From assembly GCA_030407085.1 (NCBI GenBank), contig CM059584.1:5022001-5086000 (forward strand): DNA of 64,000 nucleotides, written 5' to 3'. Origin of the DNA: Trichopria drosophilae (taxonomy: Eukaryota > Arthropoda > Insecta > Hymenoptera > Diapriidae). The notes beneath the pieces are model-generated. The model saw nothing but the letters and a program-made list of their open reading frames with translations, did not search any database and was not told the DNA's origin. The position numbers and the translations under genes were made by a program. This document shows, in pieces, positions 46,540-58,829 of this stretch (position 1 is the stretch's first letter; the number at the start of each line of letters is the position of its first letter).

Positions 46540-48685
46540 AAAATTAACGATTTATTGAAAGAAAAACATTAAATACGATTTCTTAATTAAGTAACATTAT
46601 AATTAATGTAATATTTAATATATTATGATAAAAGTGGGAGGCAATAGAAAAACACAATTTTTAACACAAATAAACGCGCAGTAGAGGAGTATTCCACGAA
46701 TTACCCATCATAAACATTTAGGAAAAGTAGCGACTGAAAAATAAACACATATTTCTTTGTTGAACGCCAAATTTGAAGAATAATATTTGTTTTGTTTGCA
46801 TAATATTTATTTAATTTTCTTTCTTTTTTCTACAGTTATGCGATTACTTATTTTATCCAGTTATATCTCTCCCCACTTCTGCCTTTCTGAAAATATTTTC
46901 AAAACTTCGACCCAACAGCCTCTTTTGCCTCTAAATTTTTATTGTTTAGTATAGGCTGTCTCTTATCTGCGTTCTTAATTGATCTATTCTCGTTTATATT
47001 ATTAAAAAATAAGAGCGAAACTTATTAAGGTTAGGTTGATAAGCAAATATATTAGTAGACCCATTACAATGTTTTTAATTTTTCAAATACAGAAACAGAT
47101 AAAATCAAGTATCTTAGAATGATTGTATTTCATTTAAATAACAGAATTTAACAAATGTACATAAATCGTGTTTGAATTGTACCATCAGTCAGCTATACTA
47201 ATCACAATTGTGCAAGTATATCCACGGTCAACTCGGCTTAAAAATATCTCATCGATATGGTAGTTGTACACGATTTAAATAATTATTTTGGTAGGTTTAA
47301 TTATCAGTAGCCTTACATTTTAGAACGATATTTATACATGCACTTGACGTTATTTGTCTACAATTTATGTATATTTTTCATGTCCAAAAATGAAGCAATT
47401 TTGTGAGGGAGGTTTATGTAATGATTGTTTTTTCAAGTTTTATACACATTATTTCCCATTTTATGGACACTTTTGAGGGATAGTTAGTTTGAATTTGATA
47501 ATTAACTGCCATGGTGCGAATGAAAATTTTAAGTGAAACTGACAACACTCTCTGCATTTCCTTACTACGATTATGAAATGGTTTTTCACGGTATTACATG
47601 AAGTTAAAGAGAAATTCTTTTTTTTTCTAGAAGTATCTTCAGGCAAAAGCGAAAATTAAACAAATTTACTACAGATTGTTTGAATATTATCGAATTAATC
47701 TGAAACATAGAAATGTGATGTTTCATTCCTTGACACTTCTAGGATTTTACACTATTCATTATTATTACATACACTTTCTTATTAATATACGGTAATAAAT
47801 GATTCTGAATGCAGCTAAAGTTATTATAGGATTTGCCTGAAAACCTATATACAGATATGTCTATAATGTAAAATTTCATATAGAAGCTACGTATTACGTG
47901 ATCCGTATAATGTGAATCTAGGATAAATACGCTCTAATTGCGATATTGAATGGCTTTACTAGTAATATAATGTCATATTCATGCCCAGAGAGAAACATAG
48001 AACACGTATGCCGATTCGCGCATTCAATAATTAATCATTTAAAGAAGGAAATAAATATAAAACATTTTAATTAGAAAAATATGCAAATCGTAAGTAAAAT
48101 AATTCCCAATCCTTCAGAGCATAACAAAGGTCTCTGCAACCTTTTAAAACGCGCATACTTTCAAAGAGTAAACGGCAAAGGTTTGACATAGAGAAATTAA
48201 GGTCTCGGAGGTGACTACTATGCCACCGTTTGCCACCGCATCCGTTTCCCCGCTGAAGTGAAAAGTAGATTATAAATTCATGCTTGATTTTTCAGGTTTC
48301 TTTGCTTTTTAAATACTTTCCATGTTTTATAAATATACGCACTGTTTGCTATTTAACATTTTATGATAATTTATGCACTCGGAGGAAAACATGAACTGCA
48401 TTTATTATTTGATTATTTTTAACTAAATACTCCTGATCCATTAATAAATCGTGGAGAGTGTTGTTAAAATATATTAAAAATTTAAAGCATTATTATTATC
48501 GATAATTGCATTAATAACTACATTCACTACTGAAAAAATGATAATGATATGTAAAGCGATTTGTTTTGAACTTCGATTCTTCCGAATTTGAGTTCATAAT
48601 TTTTTAAATTGAAAATGATTATGATTCCGAGTTCGACATTAAAAACGTAAAAAAAAGCGTGTGATGTACAAGGTAAAAATGGGGT
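46540..48685. other. AT-rich non-coding; GC-richer patch near 48190-48270
   Basis: No gene recognised. A short less AT-rich patch at about 48190-48270 is non-repetitive. The 61-codon frame at 47461-47646 has no recognised features. Confidence 0.35.
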
Positions 48686-48689
48686 GCGG

Positions 48690-48896
48690 GTCGAAAAACC
48701 GACAAATCAAAAAGCCGACAGGTCAAAAAACCGACAGTCATAAAGCCGACAGTCAAAAAACCGACAGTCGAAATGCCGACACATAAAAAAAGAGACACAT
48801 CGTCAGGAGGACAGTCATTCTTTGAACTGTCGGTTTTTTGACTGTCCGCTTTTCGATTGTCGGTTTTTTGACTGTCGGTTTTTCTACCTGTCGGCT
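48690..48896. repeat. Inverted array of CCGACAGT units
   Basis: The left arm is about six units of CAAAAAACCGACAGT type at ~15-bp spacing. The right arm is about six complementary units (ACTGTCGGTTTTTTG). A ~30-bp spacer separates them. The whole could fold into one long hairpin or into many registers. No terminal repeats beyond the units and no frame. It parallels 38616-39050 in unit length and T-run content. Confidence 0.85.
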
Positions 48897-48899
48897 ATC

Positions 48900-50390
48900 T
48901 TATTAAGCATTTTTAAAGTTACAGTGGTAAATTATATCTTTTAGAATTTGGACAATTTCCGCCTGAATAAAGTGCATCGATTTCAGAGTTTTAAGTAATT
49001 TTGTTTCACATTCCATGGGTGTGAAAATTAACAACATAAACTATTATACCTCATATCTATCTGCGTGTAACAAGCAATTTTTTTAATACGTAAATATATC
49101 ACAGATTGTCAATGCTAAATCGTATTTCTCTTCTCAAGAACATAATTCTAATTAAATTTGCATCAAAATATTTAATCAATGCTGTAATAATATTAAAAAA
49201 CATGTAGGTCGAAATGAACATTAGAACGGAATATGGCTTAGTTTATGGAATATTAGTTTAAGCAGATTAAAATTCGCTCACTTAATAACGTACAGTTACA
49301 AGCAAATCCCATAGTTAAAATTGCTAGTATGATGTGAATGTAATATTACATTACATTCATTACATCAGTTGTACTTACTAATGCTAGTGTCACGTAAATG
49401 TGAAACCTTCTGATGGACGACCAGAATAAGATCTTTTATTATCAATGAAAAAATATCACGAAAAGTTTATATTTAACTTCGAGTTACATCAAAGCGATGA
49501 TGCAAATGCAGAGAATATAAAGGTTGTTATAAATATAGTATCAATTAACAAATTCTCGTTTGTTGTTTGACTTTTTTGAGAATGTCGATTAGGATATTCA
49601 GAATTGTATTATAATTTCGTGTGTTTCATGCGATTTATTTCTCATCAAAGAAGAGATGTCAAACCGCAACTAAAAGTGCATAAAATCTACGAACTTCAAG
49701 AACAATTGTTAAAATAAAACGCGAATTTTTGAAGGGACATGGGGAGTTATAAAATGCAAATTTAGCAATTTAAGGTAAAAGTACCACTCTTTTCTTTGAA
49801 ATATGGAATGATTAATCTGGTAAATAAGTAATGACGTGTATATTGATGATTGAAAAGTATGAAAAGGCAAAATTACTTTCGAGGAATCCAATTTTGTTTT
49901 AAATAACTCCTTTACAAAAAGGATCCTGACCTCGAAAGTTATATCTTATTAATAGGTCGACTATTTTTCCTTTACGATGTTTCACTTACATGTATAATTT
50001 TTTATTCTCGTTTTAATAACGACTGCATAATTGATGGCCAAAATGTATAACTTACAAAGAATTTAAACAGCATTAACTTGAAATGATATATCTCTGCATA
50101 ATTAAATTATTGTCCGCCCAATGTAATGGTTAACATATTTATATTTACATAGTTGCACTTAACTCTAAAAAGATCCTTCGCCTTAAAGGATTGTTGGTTA
50201 TTTTCACCTCAATGTTCTTAGGTTATGATGAAGGTGAAGGTCATAGCGTCAAATATAAAGTAACCTACACTTTCCTCTTCAGTGGTTAAATGAAATGGGT
50301 CGCATTTAAAAAAGTGAATTTGACCTTGAAATGACATTCGATGTTATGGGTAGTTCAGAATAAAAACCTGCACTTTTTGAAAGAATTACG
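48900..50390. other. AT-rich non-coding; small dyads
   Basis: A short dyad of GTAATATTAC/ATTACATTC elements lies near 49330-49375, and one exact TGACCTTGA at 50321-50329. No gene recognised. Confidence 0.35.
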
Positions 50391-50395
50391 AATCC

Positions 50396-51140
50396 TCAGA
50401 AAATGTTATGGAATTTTTTTACCTTCAACCTATCAGTTACAAAATTGGATTCAGTATCACGTTTTAGAATTGCTTTAAAATTAAAATCGCCTTTTCACAC
50501 CTTAGATAAGGCAACGAATGGTTTAACCCCCAAAAAATTGCAACATTACCGATTTTTACATGATAATTACTAAAAAAATTCAGTTAAAAAACATATCCAA
50601 AATCGTCGAAAATAGTAGGAGGGACGAGTTGTTTTTTATTACAAAACATCTCATTTTATAAACACATGGCTGTAACTATTCAATGACGCGTTATAGCGCA
50701 GAACATGTTCAACAAAAGTTTTAGGGAATAAAAAAATCCTTATCAAAAAGAAAATAATAAAGCTCGTTTCGAACAACGTTGTAGTAACTTGAAGCTTTCG
50801 ATTATCTCAAAAATATCAACAGACAGAGAAAAGATTGTTCCTATCTTTTTTATAGATTTTTTCGTTTCCTATAACATTTGTTTGACATATTTTGAGCTCT
50901 AATGGGTAATTGAAAAGTTACAACCATTTGTTTATAGAATTAGGCCTGTTCTGTAATAAAAAAAAACCTTTTCAAGTTATTATCACATAGAAATCGGTCA
51001 TGTTGCAATTTCTCGCGGTCAGTCCTGGTCTGAGAAGTAAAAATGTGAATTTAATTTTAAAGTAATTCTAAAACGTAATACTGAATACCAATTTTGAATT
51101 GACATGTTGAAAGTAAATGAAAAATCCATACCATTTTCGG
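50396..51140. repeat. 745-bp palindrome with ~360-bp arms
   Basis: Left and right arms match inverted along their length. Examples are ACAAAATTGGATTCAGTATC against the complement near 51083-51103, AAATTGCAACATTACCGATT against 50990-51012, and an ATAAACACATGGCTGTAACT-like stretch against about 50920-50940. The centre is near 50768. The ends fade rather than stop at a sharp terminus, and no target duplication is seen. Probably an old palindromic transposon. No frame. Confidence 0.7.
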
Positions 51141-51149
51141 TGGTTTCTG

Positions 51150-52485
51150 CGATTAAATAGTATACTTGGTGCATTTCCAAAAGTATGGAAACAATAGCAT
51201 TTTGAGGAACGTTACTTTTTTAACGAACGAGTTGCCTCTTTTTTTCGTTCATTCCCTATCTTTAAATGCAAATCTGAAACATTAAATTCGTTTTTCAGGA
51301 GTTTTCAAAACACGGAGTTATCTGATCTAGCGACTGAACATTTATTTCGTTCTCATAAATGCGGTAAGGATTAAAAACTGATCAAGTTATAAGATTAATA
51401 ATAATTATCGCATCTAAACGCATCATGAGTACTCAATTAATATTGGAGTATATAATATGAGGTTACAATAAATCCCAATCAAGCACAGAGTATTTCGTAA
51501 TTTGATTTAAGGGGCAACATATTGCTAATGTTTACTACTATATATATTCTCTACCACTATGCCATATGCTTATACCACCAAAACACGTAATAAACTTCAA
51601 GTCAGCGTAGACAGTAGTGTCCAACTTCAAGTTCACCGCCCACGTTAAAGTCAGGCTCCTAGATTGATATATCGTGATTTAAATTGTCTTCTCCCTTATC
51701 GCCTCATCCCGATTTCCCATTTCCCAAAGGGGGATAAACTCCAGTTAAATAAATTAGTGACCTAAGGAAACTAATCTCCTCGAACAAGAAGATTTTCCCA
51801 AGGTGGCAGGAGTTATCTCGGGCCAGCGAAATTTTACTAAATTTTATATTTTAAATTATTTCGGCGAGAATGTAAAGCTCGGGCTATCGCGTTTCTGCGG
51901 TAAGGATTGTCACTAACTTGGATTAGTCAAGATTAACGTCCGATTTAAAGAAACAATTAACACCTAAGATCGCGTTTGAAGATTCCAAAATTCAACTTTT
52001 TTAAACCTGAAACGTTAAACTGAAATAAAATAATTTAAATCAATATTTCCAATTATTTGTACAGTACATTTTTATCCAGCATATTTTAAGTTCCTTTTTA
52101 ATCAAACATTGAACAAAATCTACAATCATGTTCCCTCTTTGTTAATGTAAATTTTTGAACAACAAACAAGTGATCTGAAGACGACATTCTACTTAGCACT
52201 TACACTATGTTTTTCTCTTTAAATTGCATGTCTTATTTTCGTTGTACAATTCTATTATATGATACATAAGACTCTAAATCAGCAGTAAGTCAAAAAATGA
52301 ACCCATACAGATAAATAAATTTAAATTTATTCTAGTGTTTGTTATGTATGTTTTTATATAATTTATATCAACCTGATGTTCGCTATTCCCGGATTCATTT
52401 ATTTTCCAAGCAGTATTTTTTCTTAGCATACCAACTAATTACCTTATTATAATTTTGCATCAGGAACTACATATTATTTTCCTAA
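51150..52485. other. Non-coding; less AT-rich patch 51600-51960
   Basis: A non-repetitive, slightly GC-richer patch lies at 51600-51960. Nothing else recognised. Confidence 0.35.
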
Positions 52486-52491
52486 TATTAT

Positions 52492-52577
52492 GCGGGAAAT
52501 AAAAATTTCCCGTATATGTATGCAGGAAAACATTTCCCGCGTGATAAATAGTGGGAGTAATGCGATTTCCCGCACTA
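52492..52577. repeat. Three ~30-bp hairpin units (GCGGGAAAT/ATTTCCCGC)
   Basis: Dyads start at about 52492, 52522 and 52551: GCGGGAAAT...ATTTCCCG, GCAGGAAAA...TTTCCCGC and GTGGGAG...ATTTCCCGCAC. The regular 30-bp spacing points to a tandem array. TTTCCCGC also fits an E2F-type site, but the array form makes a repeat the more likely origin. Confidence 0.6.
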
Positions 52578-52579
52578 GT

Positions 52580-53465
52580 AACGAAATTTACTATTATGAA
52601 GTTAATAAAATATTGAATGCGCAATAGATAATATATAATTTTGTTAATCGCAACTATTAATAAATTTATTTGTAACCTAAGAAGTTCTTAACCAAATCGT
52701 TTGAAATTCAAATTGAACTCTTATTGGAATTTGAAATTGTTACAGGAATGTAACCTTAAGACCTGTTTGAATTTTAATTTATAAAGACGGGTAAAGTTAC
52801 AATAAAAAAATACGCAATCAACAATTTTGCTGAGTGACAGTTTTAAGAAAGCTTCCATATGAAAAAGATCCATATTTAATGTTAGTAGTTTTATGTCATT
52901 GTGAATTTAACATGAATGACTGTGGATCCAGGTGTAGGAAAACGTGTATTTGTCAGATATAAATACTTTTTATCTGCTAAAAAAAAAGATTCTCCAAAAA
53001 TGCATGCTTTTGTTTCTATCATGGTACTAAATTTTTGTTTATGTTGGTACATTTCTTAAACAAAAGTTGGAAATTTATTAAGATCAGTTTGCAAAATAAC
53101 TCCTTTTAACTGTGTATAGCCTTTTGATTTTGTATACGATTATATATTTTGCAGTCCATAAAGGAAAACTATTATTATTTCTCGTTTATTAAATATGTCT
53201 ACAGTAAATTGTAAAAGAATTTTCAATAAACTTCTAAATATTTTTCATGGTTTTGAACATTTTTCTGAATAAAATAGAAACAATTGAATTAAGTTTAAAT
53301 ATAATAATTTTTTTTCTGTCAAGTAAACCTTTTCTAACAAAGTTATGTAAAACATAGAAACTTGTTATTTTAGTTTAATAATTTTGCTTCAATAAAAGTG
53401 TTTTAAAAAAATCTTAGAATATATTAAATAATCTTAAAAACTTCAGAAATTATTATAGCCTACAA
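52580..53465. other. AT-rich non-coding stretch
   Basis: No gene, RNA or clear repeat recognised. Confidence 0.4.
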
Positions 53466-53470
53466 TGTAA

Positions 53471-53546
53471 TGTGGCTCAGTGGTTCAGTCATTGGATTTA
53501 TACGTCACAGTCTCGGGTTCGAAACCGTCTCGATCGTTTTTTTTTC
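53471..53546 (+). ncRNA. tRNA-like sequence / SINE-type head
   Basis: A consensus A box TGGCTCAGTGG (53473-53483) and a consensus B box GGTTCGAAACC (53516-53526) are 32 bases apart, as in tRNA genes, with a 10-T run from 53537 that would terminate Pol III. The acceptor and anticodon arms do not pair convincingly, so it is not a normal tRNA. It could be a tRNA pseudogene, the head of a SINE, or a small Pol III transcript. No SINE tail or target duplication was identified. Confidence 0.55.
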
Positions 53547-53559
53547 CATTATTTTATTT

Positions 53560-54413
53560 TAATGATATTTCAATGATGGCTTGATTTGCGTGGATTTCAA
53601 ATTTTATTACAGCTTAAAATAAATTCTTAAAAATGAAAAATTATGCGCGATAATATGCAAAAAATTGGTCAATAAACAGAAAATGAATATATAAACATTT
53701 AATGACATTTTGTAAACATTCCGATCCCAAATTTATTCAATAAGCCTATTATTATCCCAATTTAATTTGACGAGGCCAGGCCAGACTGCAAATCCGTCTG
53801 TTGCAAAAGGATTATTTATAATTTTAAGACAGTGTTGCTAATTTAACAATGTTATATCAGAATAAGGTACGGAATTTGATTAGTATGTGCTAAGCAGCCC
53901 CTATTATCTTCTACGTTTCATGTAGTTCGTTTAGCCGCCACTAGATGCCATCGCACCTATACTTCATTTCCATTAAATAAATGTGTCGGAAATGTTTTGA
54001 CTATTATACTATTTGTATTACACATTTTTATAGTCTATATTTTATACATTTAATGAGGTGTAATGTATAATAAAAATACAAGAAAATACAGTATTTATTA
54101 TGTATTTTACAACCATATCATCTATCAGACAGTGTAGACAGGCATTCACATTCTGTTGACTTCAAGAAATAATTTTTTAGCAATGAAATATAACATTCAA
54201 AAGTGCTGTAATAGTTATAAAATATTCAAAGTTCTACCAAACTGTGGTAGAGAATATCCTGATGATCCTGATCATAAAATGTGGAAAGTAAAACAAAAGT
54301 TTTAACAGCATTCAGCCGACAACCGCGAGGTCCCAGGATCAAATCTCGTTACACCATGATTCCCGATTTTTGTCCTCATTTTTTTTTTAAATAAATGAAT
54401 AATAACAAAATCA
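53560..54413. other. AT-rich non-coding; weak B-box-like site
   Basis: Mostly AT-rich. CCAGGATCAAATCTCG near 54333-54348, followed by T runs, resembles a tRNA T-arm but has no convincing A box. Confidence 0.3.
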
Positions 54414-54417
54414 TTAA

Positions 54418-54930
54418 CCCTTTGAGCCACGAATTTTTCTTTTCGTCCAATAGACTCAAAACTTATTACTCGGAGGTTTTCGGGATCGCTGATTACGAAT
54501 CCGTTGTCAAATTTTCGAAATTAAAAATGGTGGATCCAATATGGCTGACCAAATTTCGAAATCTTGGCTGATGTTTACGAAACTCGACACTCGGAGGTTT
54601 TCGGGGTCACTGATTAGGAATCCGTTGTCAGATTTTCGAAATTAAAAATGTCGAATCCGATATTAAATGGTTTCAAACTAAATTTAGTACACGAATTCGA
54701 TATTTAAAACTGTTTTTCGTACTTTTGTACGCCGAGAGACTGCCAAGTGTCGAGTATGTAAATTAGCCAAGATTCCGAATTTTGGTATAGCCTTATTGGA
54801 TCCGCCATTTTGAATTTCAAAAATATGACAACGGTTTCGTAATCAGCGACCCTAAAAAACCCCGAGTGTCGAGTTTCCTATAAATTGGCCAAGATTTCAG
54901 ATTTTGGTCCGCCATATTGAATCCATATTG
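54418..54930. mobile_element. Palindrome with 121-bp units and TTAA end
   Basis: TTAA (54414-54417) then CCCTTTGAGCC marks a piggyBac-like left end. Units starting ACTCGGAGGTTTTCGGG at 54468 and 54589 are 121 bp apart and carry a GGATCCAATATGGC-type core. From about 54795 to 54930 they recur inverted (TTGGATCCGCCATTTTGAA and CCGAGTGTCGAGTTTCC). No right TTAA terminus was found, so that end is lost. Same unit and period as 6921-7560. This locus ties the 121-bp family to TTAA-type ends. Confidence 0.7.
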
Positions 54931-56500
54931 TCCTTAATAAACAAATAAAACTTCATTTTATGTAATTTTGACGACATAATTGTTAAAACAATTTTTTTTT
55001 TCAAAACGTAAATATTTCCAAAACACAATTTTTTTAAATTTTCAAATTTTTATAGCGCATTAGTATAATAAATTCCTACATTCGCGAAAAGTTTCATATA
55101 GTTTTTTATGGTTGTTGTTTTTTCTAGAGGCATTAAAAATATCCAAATTAATTTTTTTCTTTTTTGTCATTTGCGGGCGATTTTATGTTACTTTTTAAGT
55201 AGACAAGTACCCACTCATAGTGTTCGTAATAATTTATTTTAAATTTGTGAATTCTTCTTGCAAAATTTGCATTATTTCCGATGGAACAGACGAGTTTCTG
55301 TCATCGAAAAGCAATTAGCTATAAAAATTAAAAGTATGTTTCAGGCAGGTAAATCAAATACTTATTTACTATTAAACATATACCTATTTTGAAAATGGTT
55401 ATTCGCTATTCTGAAATGCGAAATGTATTCAATCAATTTTACGTGTTTTATTCGGGACATGACAAATGTATCATTACAAAATAATCGAACAGGTGTTCAA
55501 GAATAGATCTTCCTGTCTTATAAATATCAAGTGATATATGTCTTGGAACTCGTTCTAGATATCAGCCTCAAAATAGAGTACCTCAAATCTGTCTAAATCA
55601 CAAGAAATGAATACATGTTGCATGTTATAATCGAATATTAATTTGTAACCTTTGTTTGGAATGTGTTTATATATATAATGTATAATGTTTATATTTGTAG
55701 AATATACGATTGTTAACCATAGAGTTAAATTAAGCACCTACCTTTCAGTTGATAAACAGCTGCTTGTAGTCATGAATAATAAAAGGAACCCAACGATAAA
55801 TAGTAATGGATATTTGAGGAGATTAAAAATAAGATAGAAGTCCAAGCGTCGAATATTTATTGAAAATGAATCACTATGTACAAACGTATTAAATACACGT
55901 GAACATTTATACAGAGTGCATTAGACAATATGCCGTCGATAACAGTAGATATCTGCACTATGGTAAACTAACAAAACGCAGTTGTCTGTAACTATTTACA
56001 AATCATTTCTCCGCATGTCGCCATAGCTTATACGATCATTGGCATACTTCGGAAGCGAACGACGATACGATTCGTTCAAAATGTGTGGACCTACGAAATA
56101 ACATTGCAAAAGAAATTAAAAAAAAATTATAAAAACTAATCATACGTATGTTATCAAACTTTGTAACTGTTCATATATGATCATGTATACATTTTTAGAA
56201 CGTTTTGGTTCAACGATGTTTTTATTTCAGTAAAAGATGTGTGCTACGTGAGTCATACATAATTTCTTTGTTCCAGTTACTTCAAATAATTAATTTGAAA
56301 AAAAGTTTAATTAATTTTCGTTATGTACACGACATGCTAAAGTTCTATATCGACCGAATGACATTCCTGTTTCGTTCTCAATTCGTAAATTTCTATCGGT
56401 AATCTGAACTAACCACTTCTGTATATATGGGTAACATGAATGTGAAAACATGACTTTGTTACAATTTTGAAATCGAGCTTTATCAGAAACGTTCATTAAT
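54931..56500. other. AT-rich non-coding stretch
   Basis: Several 60-65-codon frames (for example 55555-55737, 56205-56402) without recognisable features. No element ends seen. Confidence 0.35.
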
Positions 56501-57900
56501 CTTAAGTAGGAACTTGAATAAACTCTGCTGGAATTCGCTCACACGTTAGGATTAGGATTAATCGCACGTGTCGGATGTATTCAAGCGTATTGTTGCTCGC
56601 CCTTACGCACATAGTTATAATCGCTGGAGACACGGTTAAAAATTATTTTTATCGCGTAACACGGAGCGAGCCAACTAACTTTTATGATAGCTTTTTTCAT
56701 TGCACGTTATCCGCTTAGCATGACGCATACATAACGCAACAATGATAATAAATCATGGAATTCATTGCGTGCCTTTGTCCAAGTAAAAGAATGATTTCGT
56801 GAATTCGCGGTCGATGTAGTGCGATATACTATGCGCGGTCGTAATACTTGCGTTTCGATTATGTTAAAATAAGTGGATTACATGATTCTTTCGTGTAGCG
56901 ATATACCTTTTCCTCTATTGTATTACGGTAGTGGGCGTATATTTGGTCGGATGCTACATTGTTTTTCCACGTACGAATAAAAACTAGAAAAATGGTAACA
57001 CGCATATGTCAGTGGAACATCCAATCATCAACCACCTAACAACTTGTGTACTGTACAAAAATTGAACTGAGATATCGTCGATGAAAGTAATCGAAACCAC
57101 AGCAGTCAAATTCATTAGTATTATTCGTTAATTGCTATCAGTACTGTTGCCACTATTTCCTTTCTTACATCTGCTATATATTTATTCTGCAACCTCTATA
57201 ATATTGTCAAACATTCATGCGCTTCAGCAAAAAGAGCATTTTAAGCTTACACATTTACACTGCCGGAGACCTCATTGCTTTATCGACGTACATAAATCCT
57301 CCGTTTATCGGTTCCCATTCCCATCGATCCCATATACATGAAGAACTTAAACTTCTAGATGTCGTCATCTCTGCCCGATCCGAATTAAAGGATTCAATTG
57401 GCCGTGAAATTCCCGGGATTGCCTTTCGGGCAGAGTTGAATAACGTACATGTCCGTATTTCATTCCAAGTCTTTGGGTCATAAACATACGGTTGGTTCGG
57501 CTATGTTCAGCTGCGGATTCGATATATTCCCTGCCAAATTTACGACGTAGTTCGCTAATCGTTTGAACCCACGCTTATACACGGTTTAGCATGAATTTGT
57601 CATTTGGATGTTTATATTTAGCACTTCGGAAAAAACTGAAAGCGGCTTCTCCGATCGAGCAAACTTTGAGCGAGAATTGTCGTTTCGCGATTTGATTAGA
57701 CCATGTGAATACCGATAACGTCGCTTTTTATACGGTACCGATTGCAGAAATCCAATATTTCTACTGATATCTTGGCAAAGTTTTATCGACGTTCGCGGTT
57801 TTATGGATGTTCCTGAATATTTAAATACGAGGTAATCCATTTCGCTTTTATGGATTCTACCTTATGGATTTTTTTTTCATGGCGGTGAACTAAAAATATT
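56500..57900. other. GC-richer unique block
   Basis: The longest stretch in the window that is less AT-rich and free of visible repeats. Frames at 57132-57341, 57217-57483 and 57586-57840 overlap in different phases and strands and are not recognised. Together they look like open non-coding sequence rather than exons. This is the best candidate for conserved regulatory DNA, by composition only. Confidence 0.3.
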
Positions 57901-58630
57901 AGTGTCACGCGTGTCCACGAAATTGGCTACTATACGTGTGCCGTTTCGTTAAAACTCTTGACCTTTGCGTCTAAAATCATTTTATGAGGGTCAGCTATTT
58001 CACCTTAGAAAAAGATAAGATATTTTTATGTACATTTTATAAACAACTTAAAATTATTTAATTTTAAAATCATTTTTTGGCCGGTAGATTTTAGATAGTT
58101 CATTTATTGCTTCGACTTAAAACCCCAAATGGAGACGAATTATTTTCAGTGTTACAATTTATGTAAAATGTTCGGAAATAGTCTACTATTTCTGATTTTT
58201 TAAAAAATACCAATATATAAAATATCAATTTATATTATTGAAACAAGAAAATACAACATTCAAATCTATCATACACCACATTATACTAAGAATATGGAAC
58301 CCATATTGAAATAATGAAAAAGTTACAGAAAACCACTGAATCATGTACGGTTTCCATGACGGAATAGATTAAATTCACATTGTAATCAATGTCGGTGAGT
58401 TGAAAGTAACTTGCTTGACGAAAGTACACGATTAATTGGAAAATCAAACAGCTTTCGTAAACCAAGTGATTTCTAACCAAACGTCTTTGGAGAAGAATCT
58501 TTTAGAGGAAAATGAAACATCTGCAATATTTACCTACCGTTTGGTTGGGGTTAGTTTGGATCACACATTTGATTAATTAGAAAACCAAACTGATTCAACT
58601 GCATGTACTAAATGATTTTGGTCAATAGAA
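57901..58630. other. AT-rich non-coding; weak tandem similarity
   Basis: A GATTAATTGGAAAATCAAAC-like stretch near 58430 recurs in degenerate form near 58573 (GATTAATTAGAAAACCAAAC). Nothing else recognised. Confidence 0.35.
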
Positions 58631-58633
58631 GCC

Positions 58634-58829
58634 CACACAGCACGCTGTTCTGGGGACGTCCTCAGGAGCTCCTCAGGACGTCCAAATGTCCGCTTTTATC
58701 GTCCTATTGACGTCCTCAAGGCGTCCTGTGTCCTGACGATGACTTGTGGACGTTAACAGGATGAAAAAAGCGGACATTTGGACGTCCTGAGGAGCTCCTG
58801 AGGATGTCCCCAGGACAGTGTGCTGTGTG
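58634..58829. mobile_element. 196-bp foldback MITE with GGACGTCC ends
   Basis: The ends CACACAGCACGCTGTTCTGG and the complement of CCAGGACAGTGTGCTGTGTG start arms of about 70 bp with a handful of mismatches. The arms are built of short palindromes: GGACGTCC twice and AGGAGCTCCT once per arm, with one change in the right arm. No frame. A target duplication is not clear. Confidence 0.85.

Noticed and set aside
48690..48896. CRISPR array
   Set aside because: Repeats are ~15 bp with no spacers, they flip orientation in the middle, and the context is eukaryotic with no cas genes.
52492..52577. Cluster of E2F sites (TTTCCCGC)
   Set aside because: The sites fall at fixed 30-bp steps inside dyad units, so a tandem repeat explains them without a promoter.
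54333..54365. tRNA gene from a B-box-like sequence
   Set aside because: No A box at the right distance and no cloverleaf. Kept only as a weak member of the tRNA-like group.
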